Origin: Azospirillum sp. 51_20
GTDB lineage: Bacteria > Pseudomonadota > Alphaproteobacteria > RF32 > CAG-239
NCBI GenBank assembly: GCA_001917175.1
Contig: MNTV01000032.1
Coordinates: forward strand, 44,079 to 108,078
Length of the DNA stretch: 64,000 nt
Reading direction: 5' to 3'
The notes under the pieces are model-generated. The model was given only the letters and a program-made list of their open reading frames with translations, searched no databases and was not told where the DNA came from. Made by a program: the position numbers and the translations under genes. Shown piece by piece: positions 49,722 through 57,621 of this stretch (the first letter of the stretch is position 1; each line of letters opens with the position of its first letter).

Positions 49722-50703
49722 ATGCAAAAAAATATTTCTTCAATCTGTTTATTGTTCTCGGTACCGCCCTGCTGGCCGGATGCTCGGCCCTTGTCGGGGC
49801 TTATAGCGATAATCCCTACGGACCCGTCGTCAACTGCGATTCCGACCTGCCGACCGACGAGTTGATCCTGTGTATCAAAGATCAATACGAACTGATGGAT
49901 AAAATATATATGGATCCTCATCAGAAAGTCGACCGCAAATGGGCAAAGATTTATTCCCAGGAAAAATACCAAAACAGCAAAGACTTTTATTTTCCCGACA
50001 CTTACCAAAACGTTCCCTATAAAACCGTCCCTCAGTTCGACAGCATCAAAGACTGTTACAAAAAAGACGGATGTATTGTGTATGAAGACAATTATCGTCA
50101 AGAACAACTTGGAAAATATGATAACTACAAACGAACAATCGCCGTTGATAACACCGATGCCATCACTGTATGGACCCCCAAATGTGACGAGAACAAATGC
50201 AAAACTCCCCCGTCTACCGTTATACCTATTTTTCTCAAATGGACGTCGTTCATCGTCATTTTTCTCGCAGTTACAGAAACCATGATAAAGATGTCATCCT
50301 TTTTGAAAATGGCAAATTAAACGTTTATATCGCTACCTTAGAAATTGTTCGCCTTTCCGACAGAAAAAAATTAATAGGCATAAGAATTCTTAAACTCCAT
50401 TCCTTTGATCCCGTTAAAGACGGATTTTCCCTCACCGGCAATGTTTATGAAAGAGAAATACCGGGAGTTAGAACAGAATACTTAAATAAAGCTTCTGCTT
50501 TTAAACATTTTTTCCCCGATTCCATCTTTACGGTCTGGGATATCAGGGACGATGACATTCAATCCATGGCCGACAATTTCGCCATCAGCTTGGACAAACG
50601 GAAAAATCCGTCAAAAATCTATATTAACACCGGTTCCAAAGTCTACGAAATCAAAATTCCGAAACCGGAGGAAAACAAAGAAACAAACCGGAAAGGAGGC
50701 TAA
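49722..50703 (+). pseudogene. Frameshifted lipoprotein gene
   Basis: An ATG at 49722 follows GGAGG by six bases but runs out of frame after a 7-A run at 49726-49732. With one extra A the frame reads a good lipoprotein signal (LFIVLGTALLAGC, lipobox LLAGC), then NPYGPVVNCDSD and a soluble domain to about 50200. A second break lies near 50201-50211 (AAAA then CCCCC); again one extra base restores a frame that continues VYRYTYFSQMDVVHRHF to the stop at 50703. The whole would be ~326 aa, of unknown family. Two separate +1 breaks at homopolymers suggest decay, phase variation or a base-calling loss. Confidence 0.65.
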
Positions 50704-51066
50704 ACCACAAAATATTCCCTTTACAACATCTTATCATTCGCAATTTGACATAAACTGTTTTTATAAAGGAGTTTTCCATGAGCACATTCCGTCGTTCGCC
50801 GTATCTCCCGCTCTTGCCGTTTTTTCCGTTTCCGCGTTTATACCTATGCCCTCTTCCGCCGATTTTTCTTTCGACACAGGCCACCGTCTTTTGCCAGCCT
50901 TCTCCTCCCCAAAAACACTGTTCAAAACGTCCCGGCGCCGGCCGGGAATTTCCGATCGCAAAAAGGAACCCTCACGCAAAACCGGGGTTATTCGTATGCG
51001 GATATCCTCCCTCACGGTACCGCCAAACTCCTAAAGGGTACAAGACGGCCTGATAAAGCAACTATT
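50704..51066 (+). pseudogene. Possible remnant of a secreted-protein gene
   Basis: AAGGAG at about 50767 is well placed before an ATG at 50778, but the frame from it gives only a Pro/Leu-rich peptide. A neighbouring frame reads a signal-like stretch (FAVSPALAVFSVSAFIPM, then PSSADFSFDTGH) to a stop at 51034. A frameshifted start of a secreted protein is possible, but the tail shows no domain. I am not sure a gene was ever here. No terminator is visible before the tnpA relic. Confidence 0.25.
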
Positions 51067-51511
51067 TTAAGTGCCTCCCGTAAACAGGTCTAAATCCATT
51101 GTCAACACCGACTTTGCTCCGCATCTTCTTTTAGTTGATTCCGGACATATTCAGTTATCTTTTGAACGTTCTTCCCCGTAATATCTACATAATACCCTTT
51201 ACACCAAAATTCCCGGTTTCAATATCAAAACTTCGCATTTCCCTGTCGTTTGCATATCGACAAACAGCTCCTGTCTTCGAGTCATCCCTTAATCAAGCTT
51301 GCGGAATATCTGAGCGGTATCTCCGATAACATATGAATAGGATCCGGACAAACTTCGGCTTCTAAAATACTTAACCTTTCCACTTACATAACTCTTAAAA
51401 TCTGACCTGTTTCTGAACATCCGCCCTCCCTCCCTTTCCGCGACACTTCGTTACGAAGACAACATGATACTTACAATTCCACGTCGTATATGCTGTTGTA
51501 TATGTATTCAT
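51067..51511 (-). pseudogene. tnpA: Decayed IS200/IS605-family transposase tnpA (copy 2)
   Basis: Reading from 51511 downward, an ATG opens NCKYHVVFVTKC, the conserved N-terminal strand of IS200 TnpA. After a frameshift comes ILEAEVCPDPIHMLSEIP, the HUH region with the first His changed to Pro (51333-51341 encodes Pro-Ile-His). Several in-frame stops follow, then REFWCKGYYVDITGKN and TEYVRNQLKED, with the catalytic tyrosine codon at 51147-51149. A last shift gives LDLFTGG, matching the DPFTG end. Length (445 bp) equals a full IS200 gene of ~150 codons, so the whole gene is present but dead. Confidence 0.85.
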
Positions 51512-51862
51512 AAAAAAAACTTCTTTGCTTATATCTGAAACCGTAATCAGACCATCTTTCTTACAATGGCAAAGGAGTTTTTATACATAAAGGACAAGGC
51601 GTAAAAATACGAAGGAAACAAGGGAAACAGGAAACGAAAAAGAAGAAAGAAGAAAGAAGAAAGAAGAAAAAAGAAAAAGGGAGAAAAGAAAAACGGGAAA
51701 AAGGAAAAAAAGAGGAAAAAGGAAAAGAGAGAAAAAGAAAACAGGAAACGAAAAAGCGGAAAAAAGGGAAAGGAAGAAAAGAAAACGAAAAACGGACAAA
51801 GAGCGAAATGAAAAAAACATAAGTTCTCCTCAACCACGCATCGGGCGCTGGGTTTTCAGGAT
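51512..51862. other. Purine-rich gene-free island
   Basis: From about 51595 to 51815 the plus strand is almost only A and G, including a GAAGAAA microsatellite (51643-51675). Long Phe/Ser/Leu frames on the minus strand are a composition effect. It lies between the tnpA relic and the atpF terminator. Confidence 0.8.
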
Positions 51863-51863
51863 A

Positions 51864-51893
51864 CAAAAAAGGCACGAACATTGTTCGTGCCTC
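51864..51893 (-). terminator. Terminator of the ATP synthase Fo operon
   Basis: AGGCACGAAC pairs with GTTCGTGCCT around ATT; the minus-strand side runs into TTTTTTGTATCC. It lies 20 bp after the atpF stop. Confidence 0.9.
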
Positions 51894-51912
51894 CCGCATA
51901 AAAAACTTCCGG

Positions 51913-52524
51913 TTACAAGGATTCTATTCTTTTTATCGATTCGTCAATCAGCTTTGCGCGGGCGCCGTCGTCAAATTTTGCCGCCAGCGTGTCTTTCAGC
52001 AGCTCAATCGTCCGCTCGGTCACCAGCGAAGTCAATTCGCTTTCGGCACGGCTTTGCTCGCCCCTGATTCTCTCGTTGACGCTTTTCTCCTGCGCCTGCA
52101 TTTTCCGATCCAGTTCCGCCAGCGCCCTTTTTTTCAAAACGCCGGCCTCTTTTTTGGCCTTTTCGAGAATCCCCGCTTTTTCGTCCTCAAGATTTTCAAG
52201 CTTCTGTTCATAGGCAGCCAGCAGTTTGCGCGCTTCCGTTTTCAGATTTTCGGCCTCGCTGATGCGCCCGGCCTCTTTCTCCGCATATTTGCCGAGATAA
52301 GCCAGCAGCGCCTTTTTCAACGGCACGAACAAAACCGCAACCACCAGCACGAAAGTCATGCCGACCCAGAATTCGGCCGTCAGGTAAAAGGCTTCCCCGT
52401 TCCCGTGCAACTCTTCCGCCGTATCCTGTATAATCGTTTCCACGTTGCCGGCCGCGCCGACCACCGCCTGCTGGGTTGCGTCAAGCAGCTCCCGGCTGCC
52501 GGAATTTGCCGCCTGTTCATTCAT
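51913..52524 (-). CDS. atpF: ATP synthase Fo subunit b
   Basis: Subunit b is half of the peripheral stalk holding F1 to Fo. The 203-aa protein has one TM helix at about residues 54-74 (FWVGMTFVLVVAVLFVPLKK) and a long charged coiled coil (EAENLKTEARKLLAAYEQKL, then LEDEKAGILEKAKKEAGVLK). The N-terminal ~45 residues are an extra, Ala/Gln-rich leader. The ATG at 52524 (GGAGGCGGGAGC upstream) lies within the end of the b' gene, overlapping by 8 bp. It is the last gene of the Fo operon in this window; F1 genes are elsewhere. Confidence 0.93.
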   Translation of the reverse strand: MNEQAANSGSRELLDATQQAVVGAAGNVETIIQDTAEELHGNGEAFYLTAEFWVGMTFVLVVAVLFVPLKKALLAYLGKYAEKEAGRISEAENLKTEARKLLAAYEQKLENLEDEKAGILEKAKKEAGVLKKRALAELDRKMQAQEKSVNERIRGEQSRAESELTSLVTERTIELLKDTLAAKFDDGARAKLIDESIKRIESL

Positions 52525-53008
52525 GCTCCCGCCTCCTTCCGGCCGTTTTGGCCACGTCTTCGGCCGAAACCAAACCGTCCAGTTCCAGCCGGCCGGCAAT
52601 CCGCACCGCCAACTCTGCCGCAATGTTTTCGATCTGCTCCATCGTCTGCCGCCGGTTTTCTTCCGTCCGACGTTCGTTTTCCGCCGTCGCTTCCGCCAGC
52701 CGGCGGCTTTTTTCGGCTTCCCGCGCGGCAATTTTCTTTTCCAGCTCTTCGCCGGCCTTTCGCAGATTCTCCGCCGCTTCGGCATTCGCCTCGCGCAAAA
52801 CCCGCTCGTATTTTTCCAACGCCTCTTCCGCCGTCTGCTTAAACTCGCCGGCCGCCGTCAGATAATCGTCGATCTTACGCTGCCGCTGATTCAGAATATC
52901 GGTAATCTTCGGCACGATCATTTTGGCCATAACCAGCCACATCAGCGCAAAGCTGACGACCAGCCAGAAGGCCTGCGAAGGAAATGTGGAAAAATCAAGC
53001 TGTGGCAT
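52517..53008 (-). CDS. atpF2: ATP synthase Fo subunit b'
   Basis: This is the second, diverged stalk subunit found in alphaproteobacteria and phototrophs, pairing with b as a heterodimer. The 163-aa protein begins MPQLDFSTFPSQAFWLVVSF, which is diagnostic of b', with the TM helix at residues 10-30, followed by a long helical stalk (ILNQRQRKIDDYLTAAGEFK, EENRRQTMEQIENIAAELAV). GGAAGAGG lies upstream of the ATG. It follows atpE by 96 bp and overlaps b by 8 bp. Confidence 0.94.
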   Translation of the reverse strand: MPQLDFSTFPSQAFWLVVSFALMWLVMAKMIVPKITDILNQRQRKIDDYLTAAGEFKQTAEEALEKYERVLREANAEAAENLRKAGEELEKKIAAREAEKSRRLAEATAENERRTEENRRQTMEQIENIAAELAVRIAGRLELDGLVSAEDVAKTAGRRREHE

Positions 53009-53104
53009 AACGCCTCTTCCTTACCGATAAGTTGCCGTCCGCATCCGGCGGAACAACGGGGAAAAAGACCTTCTCCCCATGTTTGTCCCGCCGGCACCCC
53101 AAAA

Positions 53105-53329
53105 TTATTCGCCGCCCGTCAGCATGATCAGGGCAATAACCAGCGCATAAAGCGCAATCGCTTCAATCGCGGCAAAACCGGCCCAGCCATAGATATCAAC
53201 GTCTTTTTTCACCTGCGGATTGCGGCCGACGGTGGTAATGATCGTCATCCACAGTTTAGCCACGCCCCAGGCGGCAACCGTCATCGACAAGGCGCAGATA
53301 GAAGCGCCGATATAAGCTAAAGGTTCCAT
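53105..53329 (-). CDS. atpE: ATP synthase Fo subunit c with altered helix 1
   Basis: Subunit c forms the rotor ring. The 74-aa protein has two TM helices joined by the polar loop TVGRNPQVKKDV, and the ion-carrying Glu in helix 2 (YGWAGFAAIEAIALYALVIA). Helix 1 normally has a GxGxGxG packing motif. Here the matching stretch reads MTVAAWGVAKLW, keeping only one of four glycines. That could change helix packing and ring size. It follows atpB by 56 bp in the standard order. Confidence 0.96.
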   Translation of the reverse strand: MEPLAYIGASICALSMTVAAWGVAKLWMTIITTVGRNPQVKKDVDIYGWAGFAAIEAIALYALVIALIMLTGGE

Positions 53330-53385
53330 TTAATTTTCCTTTCAGATTTTAACATTGAACATATCCTACAAAATAATCTTTTCCG

Positions 53386-54108
53386 CTAGTGGCTGCGCAA
53401 GGCGTCCCCCAGATAGATGCAGCTCAGCACCGTATAAATGAAAGCCTGAAGGGCGGCAATGAACAGTTCGAAAACGACGATACAGGCGCTGAACAGCATC
53501 GGCACCGCACCGAACACGCCCAGACTGACGATAAAACCGGCAATGATCTTGAGCATGATGTGCCCCACCGTCATGTTGGCCACCAGTCGCACCGTCAGGC
53601 TGAAGGGTTTGGAAAGCAGGGAAATGGCCTCTATCGGCACGACCAGCGGCGCCAGCACCAGCGGAATGCCTCTGGGCATAAACGTGCGCAAATACCCCCA
53701 TTTCCGCTTGCGGATGCCGACCGCAACGTTAAACAGCAGCGCCGCGATCGACAGCGTGCCCACCGCCGTTGCATGCGAAGTAAAGGTAAAGGCATAAGGA
53801 AACAGTCCCAAAATGTTGCCGAAGGCGACAAACAAAAAGACCGAAAAGATGAAACTGAAATATTTCAGCCCCTCGGGACCGATATTTTCCTTCATCAGAT
53901 TGGCGATAAAACCGTAAGCGCATTCGGGCAGCGACTGCGCCAGTCCGGGAACGATGGTGCGCCGCCGCAGACAAAGCGAAAACAAAAGCGCCGCCGCCGC
54001 CACCGCCAGCAGCATAAACAGCGAGGAGTTGGTAAAAGAAATGTCGACGTCGCCGGCCTTAAGCGGAATAATCGGCTTAATAACAAACTGTTCCAACGGA
54101 TTTGACAA
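53386..54108 (-). CDS. atpB: ATP synthase Fo subunit a
   Basis: Subunit a forms the two half-channels that pass protons to the c-ring. The 240-aa protein has five to six TM segments, the essential Arg in the helix PFSLTVRLVANMTVGHIMLK, and NILGLFPYAFTFTSH, the family signature, earlier on. Length is typical for alphaproteobacteria. It follows atpI by 6 bp, so the genes are tightly coupled. Confidence 0.97.
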   Translation of the reverse strand: MSNPLEQFVIKPIIPLKAGDVDISFTNSSLFMLLAVAAAALLFSLCLRRRTIVPGLAQSLPECAYGFIANLMKENIGPEGLKYFSFIFSVFLFVAFGNILGLFPYAFTFTSHATAVGTLSIAALLFNVAVGIRKRKWGYLRTFMPRGIPLVLAPLVVPIEAISLLSKPFSLTVRLVANMTVGHIMLKIIAGFIVSLGVFGAVPMLFSACIVVFELFIAALQAFIYTVLSCIYLGDALRSH

Positions 54109-54114
54109 CTTAAC

Positions 54115-54426
54115 CTACTCCTTATTCGTTTTCCGTTCGTCTTCCGCTTTGGCCAGACGGTAAACGTTCAAAATGCCGGCCGCACCGCCCAAAAACAGAA
54201 ACGCTGTCAGAAAAAACGGACGGCTGCCCGCCATGCGGTCAATCACGTAACCGACCGCGCCGCCGACCAGAACCGCCGACAGAAATTCCGCCGCAATCCT
54301 GAGGCCGACACCCGCCGCTCCGGCATATTCCGAAGCTCCGGCCGGCTCCCGCAAACGGTTTTCCTTTTCCCGCTGGCGGGCGATTTTTTCCTCCAGTTCC
54401 CTGATGTCTTCAGGAATTTTTTTCAT
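54115..54426 (-). CDS. atpI: ATP synthase assembly protein AtpI/AtpZ-like
   Basis: This 103-aa protein has a charged N-terminal helix (IRELEEKIARQREKENRL) and two TM helices (GAAGVGLRIAAEFLSAVLVG, FFLTAFLFLGGAAGILNVYR). The G-x2-Y-x-I-D motif is seen in AVGYVIDRM. AtpI assists c-ring assembly and may help magnesium or ion homeostasis. It is first in the atpI-atpB-atpE-b'-b operon, the alphaproteobacterial order. It follows the DsbA-like gene after 26 bp, so both may share a promoter. Confidence 0.93.
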   Translation of the reverse strand: MKKIPEDIRELEEKIARQREKENRLREPAGASEYAGAAGVGLRIAAEFLSAVLVGGAVGYVIDRMAGSRPFFLTAFLFLGGAAGILNVYRLAKAEDERKTNKE

Positions 54427-54452
54427 CGGCCAGCATATTCCCTAAAGGTTAC

Positions 54453-55178
54453 TTACTTGTTAACGCCGAGATATTTATTCAGCACTTCTTTCAGTTTTTC
54501 ATAATCGGGAACCCCGGGCAAAACTTCTTCGCCGAGGTCACTCCTGATCAGGAAGGACGGCGTTCCCTGAATTTGCAGCTTTTCCATCGCGTCCTGACGT
54601 ACCGACATGATTTCCTTGGCCGCGTCGTCGTCTTCCATGCAGGCTTTCGCCTTTTCGGCGGAAAGTCCCTCCAGTTCGGCATAACTGGTCAGCAGCTTTT
54701 CAGTTTTAAAGGAAAGCCCCCAGGTCAGCTGTTTTTTAAACAGCAGGCTCAAAAAATCAAAATATTTGTCGGCAGGCATGCAACGGGCCAGCATCGCCCC
54801 TTTCATCGACTTGGCGTCGATCGGGAAATCGGCAAACACCAGCTTGACCTTGCCGCTGTCGATATAATCCTTCTTCAGCTCGGGCAGCATGTTCAGATGA
54901 AAATCGGCGCAATGGGAACAGCCGAGCGACGAAAACTCGTAAATCGTCACCGGCGCGTCCGCGCTGCCGAGCACATGCGCGGCATTCATTTCAAAACGGC
55001 TGGGCACCACGCCGCCGGCGGCCGCCGGCACCGACGCTTCCGCCGGTTTGACCAGCACCAGACTGCCGTCCACCCAGTTAAATCCCTTCTGCGACAGATA
55101 GAAACCGTCGGCCATCAAGAACATAAACGCCGCGGCCAACACCTGGCTCACCCTCTTTATGATATTTTCAAAAGTCAT
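54453..55178 (-). CDS. DsbA-family thiol-disulfide oxidoreductase
   Basis: This 241-aa protein has an N-terminal membrane segment (VSQVLAAAFMFLMADGFYL), a ~40-residue linker and a thioredoxin fold with Cys87-Ser-His-Cys90 (SSLGCSHCADFHLN) and cis-Pro loop QGTPSFLIRS. The segment between carries an all-helical insertion typical of DsbA. The mature domain is periplasmic. It differs from the CGFC protein at 9312, so the organism has at least two oxidoreductases. It lies between dciA (12 bp) and atpI (26 bp). Confidence 0.92.
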   Translation of the reverse strand: MTFENIIKRVSQVLAAAFMFLMADGFYLSQKGFNWVDGSLVLVKPAEASVPAAAGGVVPSRFEMNAAHVLGSADAPVTIYEFSSLGCSHCADFHLNMLPELKKDYIDSGKVKLVFADFPIDAKSMKGAMLARCMPADKYFDFLSLLFKKQLTWGLSFKTEKLLTSYAELEGLSAEKAKACMEDDDAAKEIMSVRQDAMEKLQIQGTPSFLIRSDLGEEVLPGVPDYEKLKEVLNKYLGVNK

Positions 55179-55190
55179 TGCTACTCCTGT

Positions 55191-55715
55191 TTATTTGCGG
55201 TTTTGCGATAATACACACTTTCCCAGACGGATCAGGCTGTCTTTGAGATCGCCGTCGTTCAGTCCCCCGGTCAGTTGTTCAATATAATTTTGTTCCTCGC
55301 CGCTTACAAGTATTTTCTTAAATTCCGGTTGATTAATTTGCCGCCCCCGGCGAAAGGAAACCCCGCCGCTCTGACGGATTCGGAGTTCGGAAACCGCCTT
55401 GTAGCCGAAAAAGGCGTTAACCTTTTCCAGCACAAACTTTTCCCGGTGCTGCAGTTCCAGAGCAAAAGCGCCGTTGACCGCCGCCACCTGCAAAACGCCG
55501 TTCTGCCGTTCCTTGCCGCGAAAACCGATTTTTTCCGGAAAAGTGAAAGCGGCCAGTTCCTCCCCCGCAATCTGTTCCCAAAAAGCCAGCACGTCGGCCG
55601 CCATCATGCCCTTTCGGCCGAGGATTCGGCGCAAAAGCGGCATCGTTTCGGAAGCCAGCGTATTCAGCCCCGAAGCCGTTCTTTTTTCCTCATTTGCCGT
55701 TTTTTCTTTCGTCAT
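55191..55715 (-). CDS. dciA: DciA-like replicative helicase loader (DUF721)
   Basis: This 174-aa protein matches the DUF721/DciA family, which loads the DnaB helicase in bacteria lacking DnaC. The family domain starts near MPLLRRILGRKGMMAADVLA, with FWEQIAGEELAAFTFPEKI and GVLQVAAVNGAFALELQHRE (the VxVxxSxWA-type region) and a KH-like end around YKAVSELRIRQSGG. The C-terminal ~60 residues are extra and helical. The ATG at 55715 is preferred to a GTG at 55733; neither has a clear Shine-Dalgarno sequence. Confidence 0.85.
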   Translation of the reverse strand: MTKEKTANEEKRTASGLNTLASETMPLLRRILGRKGMMAADVLAFWEQIAGEELAAFTFPEKIGFRGKERQNGVLQVAAVNGAFALELQHREKFVLEKVNAFFGYKAVSELRIRQSGGVSFRRGRQINQPEFKKILVSGEEQNYIEQLTGGLNDGDLKDSLIRLGKCVLSQNRK

Positions 55716-55916
55716 AATCGTTACGACTAACACAAAACCGTTGAAAAAGCAAGCGGACTGCTTAAATTATACCGGCGGCGGAAAACGGACTCCGGACAAA
55801 TCCGGCCGCTCACGACAAATTCTGCCGCCGCCGCACAAAAAACTTGATTCAATTAAAAAATTAATGTACTCTTTGTCCAGAATTTTCATTTTGCTTTAAC
55901 GAGAGGAATCTTTAGA

Positions 55917-56537
55917 ATGTTGAAAAAAATGTTGGCCGGAGCATCGGCAGTAGTTTTGGGGATGGTCGCGGCCGCAGACGCCATGGCCGAATGCGACGGT
56001 ATTTACCTCGGTTTGCGCGGCGGCGTTGCCGAACCTGACATCGGCGACAGACACACCTCGGGTGACCGTCTGGACATCGACGACAACCTGTTCATGCTTT
56101 CCGGCGCCATCGGTTACCGTTATCAGTACTTCCGCGCCGAAGTCGAATATATCTGGCGTGACAAGAGCGAAGATTCCGAAACGCTCGTCATTCCGATGGA
56201 AGGACGCGATCCGATCGTTTCCACCAGCACCGGCACGTTTGAATACGATTCCTATATGTTCAACGTCTATTACGACTTCTCTCCGTATACCTGGTTTACG
56301 CCTTATCTGCAGGCCGGTATCGGCGTAACCAACCTCGAATACAAGTTCTCGTACGACGACGGCCGCGACAGTTACAAGAAACACAATTTCACCTGGGTAT
56401 TGGGCGGCGGTATCTCCGCAAAGATGACCAACCGCCTGAACATCGACGTCGGTTACCGTTACTACGACATGGGCAAAATCGGCGACGGCAAAGTCCACAA
56501 CCAGGAAATCTACGGCGGCGTCCGCTACGTTTTCTAA
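55917..56537 (+). CDS. Outer-membrane beta-barrel protein
   Basis: This 206-aa protein has a signal peptide (MLAGASAVVLGMVAAADAMA, cleaved before ECDG) and eight or so amphipathic strands with aromatic girdles (GIYLGLRGGVAEP, FMLSGAIGYRYQYFRAEVEY, YMFNVYYDFSPYTWFTPYLQ), ending RYVF with a C-terminal Phe, the BamA-recognised signature. It belongs to the small OmpA-barrel/Opa-type surface protein group common in alphaproteobacteria. A TTGATT-17-TACTCT promoter lies at 55844-55872 and GAGAGGAATC precedes the ATG. It is monocistronic. Confidence 0.92.
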   Translation: MLKKMLAGASAVVLGMVAAADAMAECDGIYLGLRGGVAEPDIGDRHTSGDRLDIDDNLFMLSGAIGYRYQYFRAEVEYIWRDKSEDSETLVIPMEGRDPIVSTSTGTFEYDSYMFNVYYDFSPYTWFTPYLQAGIGVTNLEYKFSYDDGRDSYKKHNFTWVLGGGISAKMTNRLNIDVGYRYYDMGKIGDGKVHNQEIYGGVRYVF

Positions 56538-56548
56538 ATTGCAAACCT

Positions 56549-56585
56549 ATAAAAAAAACTCCCCTGCCCGGGGAGTTTTTTTTAT
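56549..56585 (+). terminator. Terminator of the outer-membrane protein gene
   Basis: AAAACTCCCC pairs with GGGGAGTTTT around TGCCC, followed by TTTTTTAT. It lies about 12 bp after the stop. Confidence 0.9.
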
Positions 56586-56679
56586 GGTTCAAACGTCGGC
56601 GCAAGCGGACAGATGCGGACATTCCGGCCCGGCAAGGATTACGAAGCTTTCAAGCCGCGTATTTAAGGGGCTAAAATCA
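56582..56679 (+). repeat. Post-terminator repeat, family 2, copy B
   Basis: TTATGGTTCAAACGTCGGCG, then GACAGATGCGGACATTCC and ACGAAGCTTTCAAGCCG follow the terminator T-run directly. The same phrases in the same order occur at 19901-19988, also after a terminator. Confidence 0.6.
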
Positions 56680-56717
56680 AGCCTGCGGCGGCCGGCGGAC
56701 ACTTGTCGGCACCGCCG

Positions 56718-57536
56718 TCAGCGGCCGGCGCCAAAACGCCGGTTCAGCCAGTCGAGCATCGTCCGATGGTTGCCATCGTCAAAAAACAAACGGTTGTGAT
56801 CAACCCCCTCCGCCAAAAAGAATTCCTTGTCCGCAGCCGGCGACAACTCAAAAAGTTCCCGGCCGTGGTAAGGCAGAATCAGCTTGTCTTCACTGCCGTG
56901 AACAACCAGCAGCGGCCCCGGATAAGCGGCAATAAAACGGTTTGATTGCAAACGGTTTTTCAATACCAGCCGAGCCAGGGGAACCGGCTTGTCGCCGACC
57001 TCGCGTTCCAGGGAATAAAACGGCGCGGCCAGGATCAGCGCGTCGGCGGAGCACATGCCTGCCGCCGCCGAGGCCGCCGCAGTCCCCATCGAATAACCGA
57101 AAACGACGATTTTGTCATGCCCGAGTCTGTCTTTCAGATAATTGAAGGCAACGACGGCGTCGGCATACATCGTTTCTTCCGAAAGCCTGCCGCCGCTTAA
57201 GCCGAAACCGCGATATTCGGGCATAAACACCGGATACCCGGCATCAATATACGCTTTCAGGTGCGGCGCAAAAGTTGCCAATTGTCCGGCATTGCCGTGG
57301 AAAAACAAAATTGCCGGTTTGTCGGCATCGCCTTTTGCATACCAGGCCATAATCAGGTGCCCGTCGGCCGTCACCAGCGGCCGTTCTTCAAACGCCGGTG
57401 CGCCGGCGCTGCTCGGACCGGCATAAAACCTGTCCGGATAAAAGATGAGATAATCCTGCACCGCATACAGGCAGACCAGGTAAACGACGACGAACGCCGC
57501 TCCTGCGGCCGCCGCCCGCAATATTTTTTTCAACAT
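56718..57536 (-). CDS. Membrane-anchored alpha/beta hydrolase
   Basis: This 272-aa protein has an N-terminal membrane segment (AAGAAFVVVYLVCLYAVQDY) and a serine hydrolase fold. The nucleophile elbow is Gly-Tyr-Ser-Met-Gly in VVFGYSMGTAAASA, the acid is in VVHGSEDKLILPYH, and the histidine is in EGVDHNRLFF. The oxyanion region is LFFHGNAGQLATF. It resembles the BEM46/ABHD-type hydrolases; substrate unknown. The ATG at 57536 has GGAGG five bases upstream. It reads divergently from the PreT-like gene. Confidence 0.9.
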   Translation of the reverse strand: MLKKILRAAAAGAAFVVVYLVCLYAVQDYLIFYPDRFYAGPSSAGAPAFEERPLVTADGHLIMAWYAKGDADKPAILFFHGNAGQLATFAPHLKAYIDAGYPVFMPEYRGFGLSGGRLSEETMYADAVVAFNYLKDRLGHDKIVVFGYSMGTAAASAAAGMCSADALILAAPFYSLEREVGDKPVPLARLVLKNRLQSNRFIAAYPGPLLVVHGSEDKLILPYHGRELFELSPAADKEFFLAEGVDHNRLFFDDGNHRTMLDWLNRRFGAGR

Positions 57537-57621
57537 TTTCAACCTCCGCCAGAAAAAACTTGACTTCTCCCTTCTCTGATGGCGTAAATTATAAACAGCA
57601 ATTAATTTCGGATAAGTTAAA

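Noticed and set aside
51561..51899. Phe/Leu-rich membrane-like protein on the minus strand
   Set aside because: Produced by translating a purine-only tract in reverse; the apparent hydrophobicity is from TTT/TTC/CTT codons. It also overlaps the ATP synthase terminator.
51913..52785. A 290-aa protein for the atpF region
   Set aside because: The first 87 residues are an out-of-frame reading of the b' gene (Arg/Lys/Trp-rich). The ATG at 52524 with GGAGG gives a proper subunit b.
53389..54105. A 238-codon open frame opposite atpB
   Set aside because: It mirrors atpB precisely and reads as Arg/Gln/His-rich low-complexity sequence. atpB has the essential Arg helix and correct operon context.
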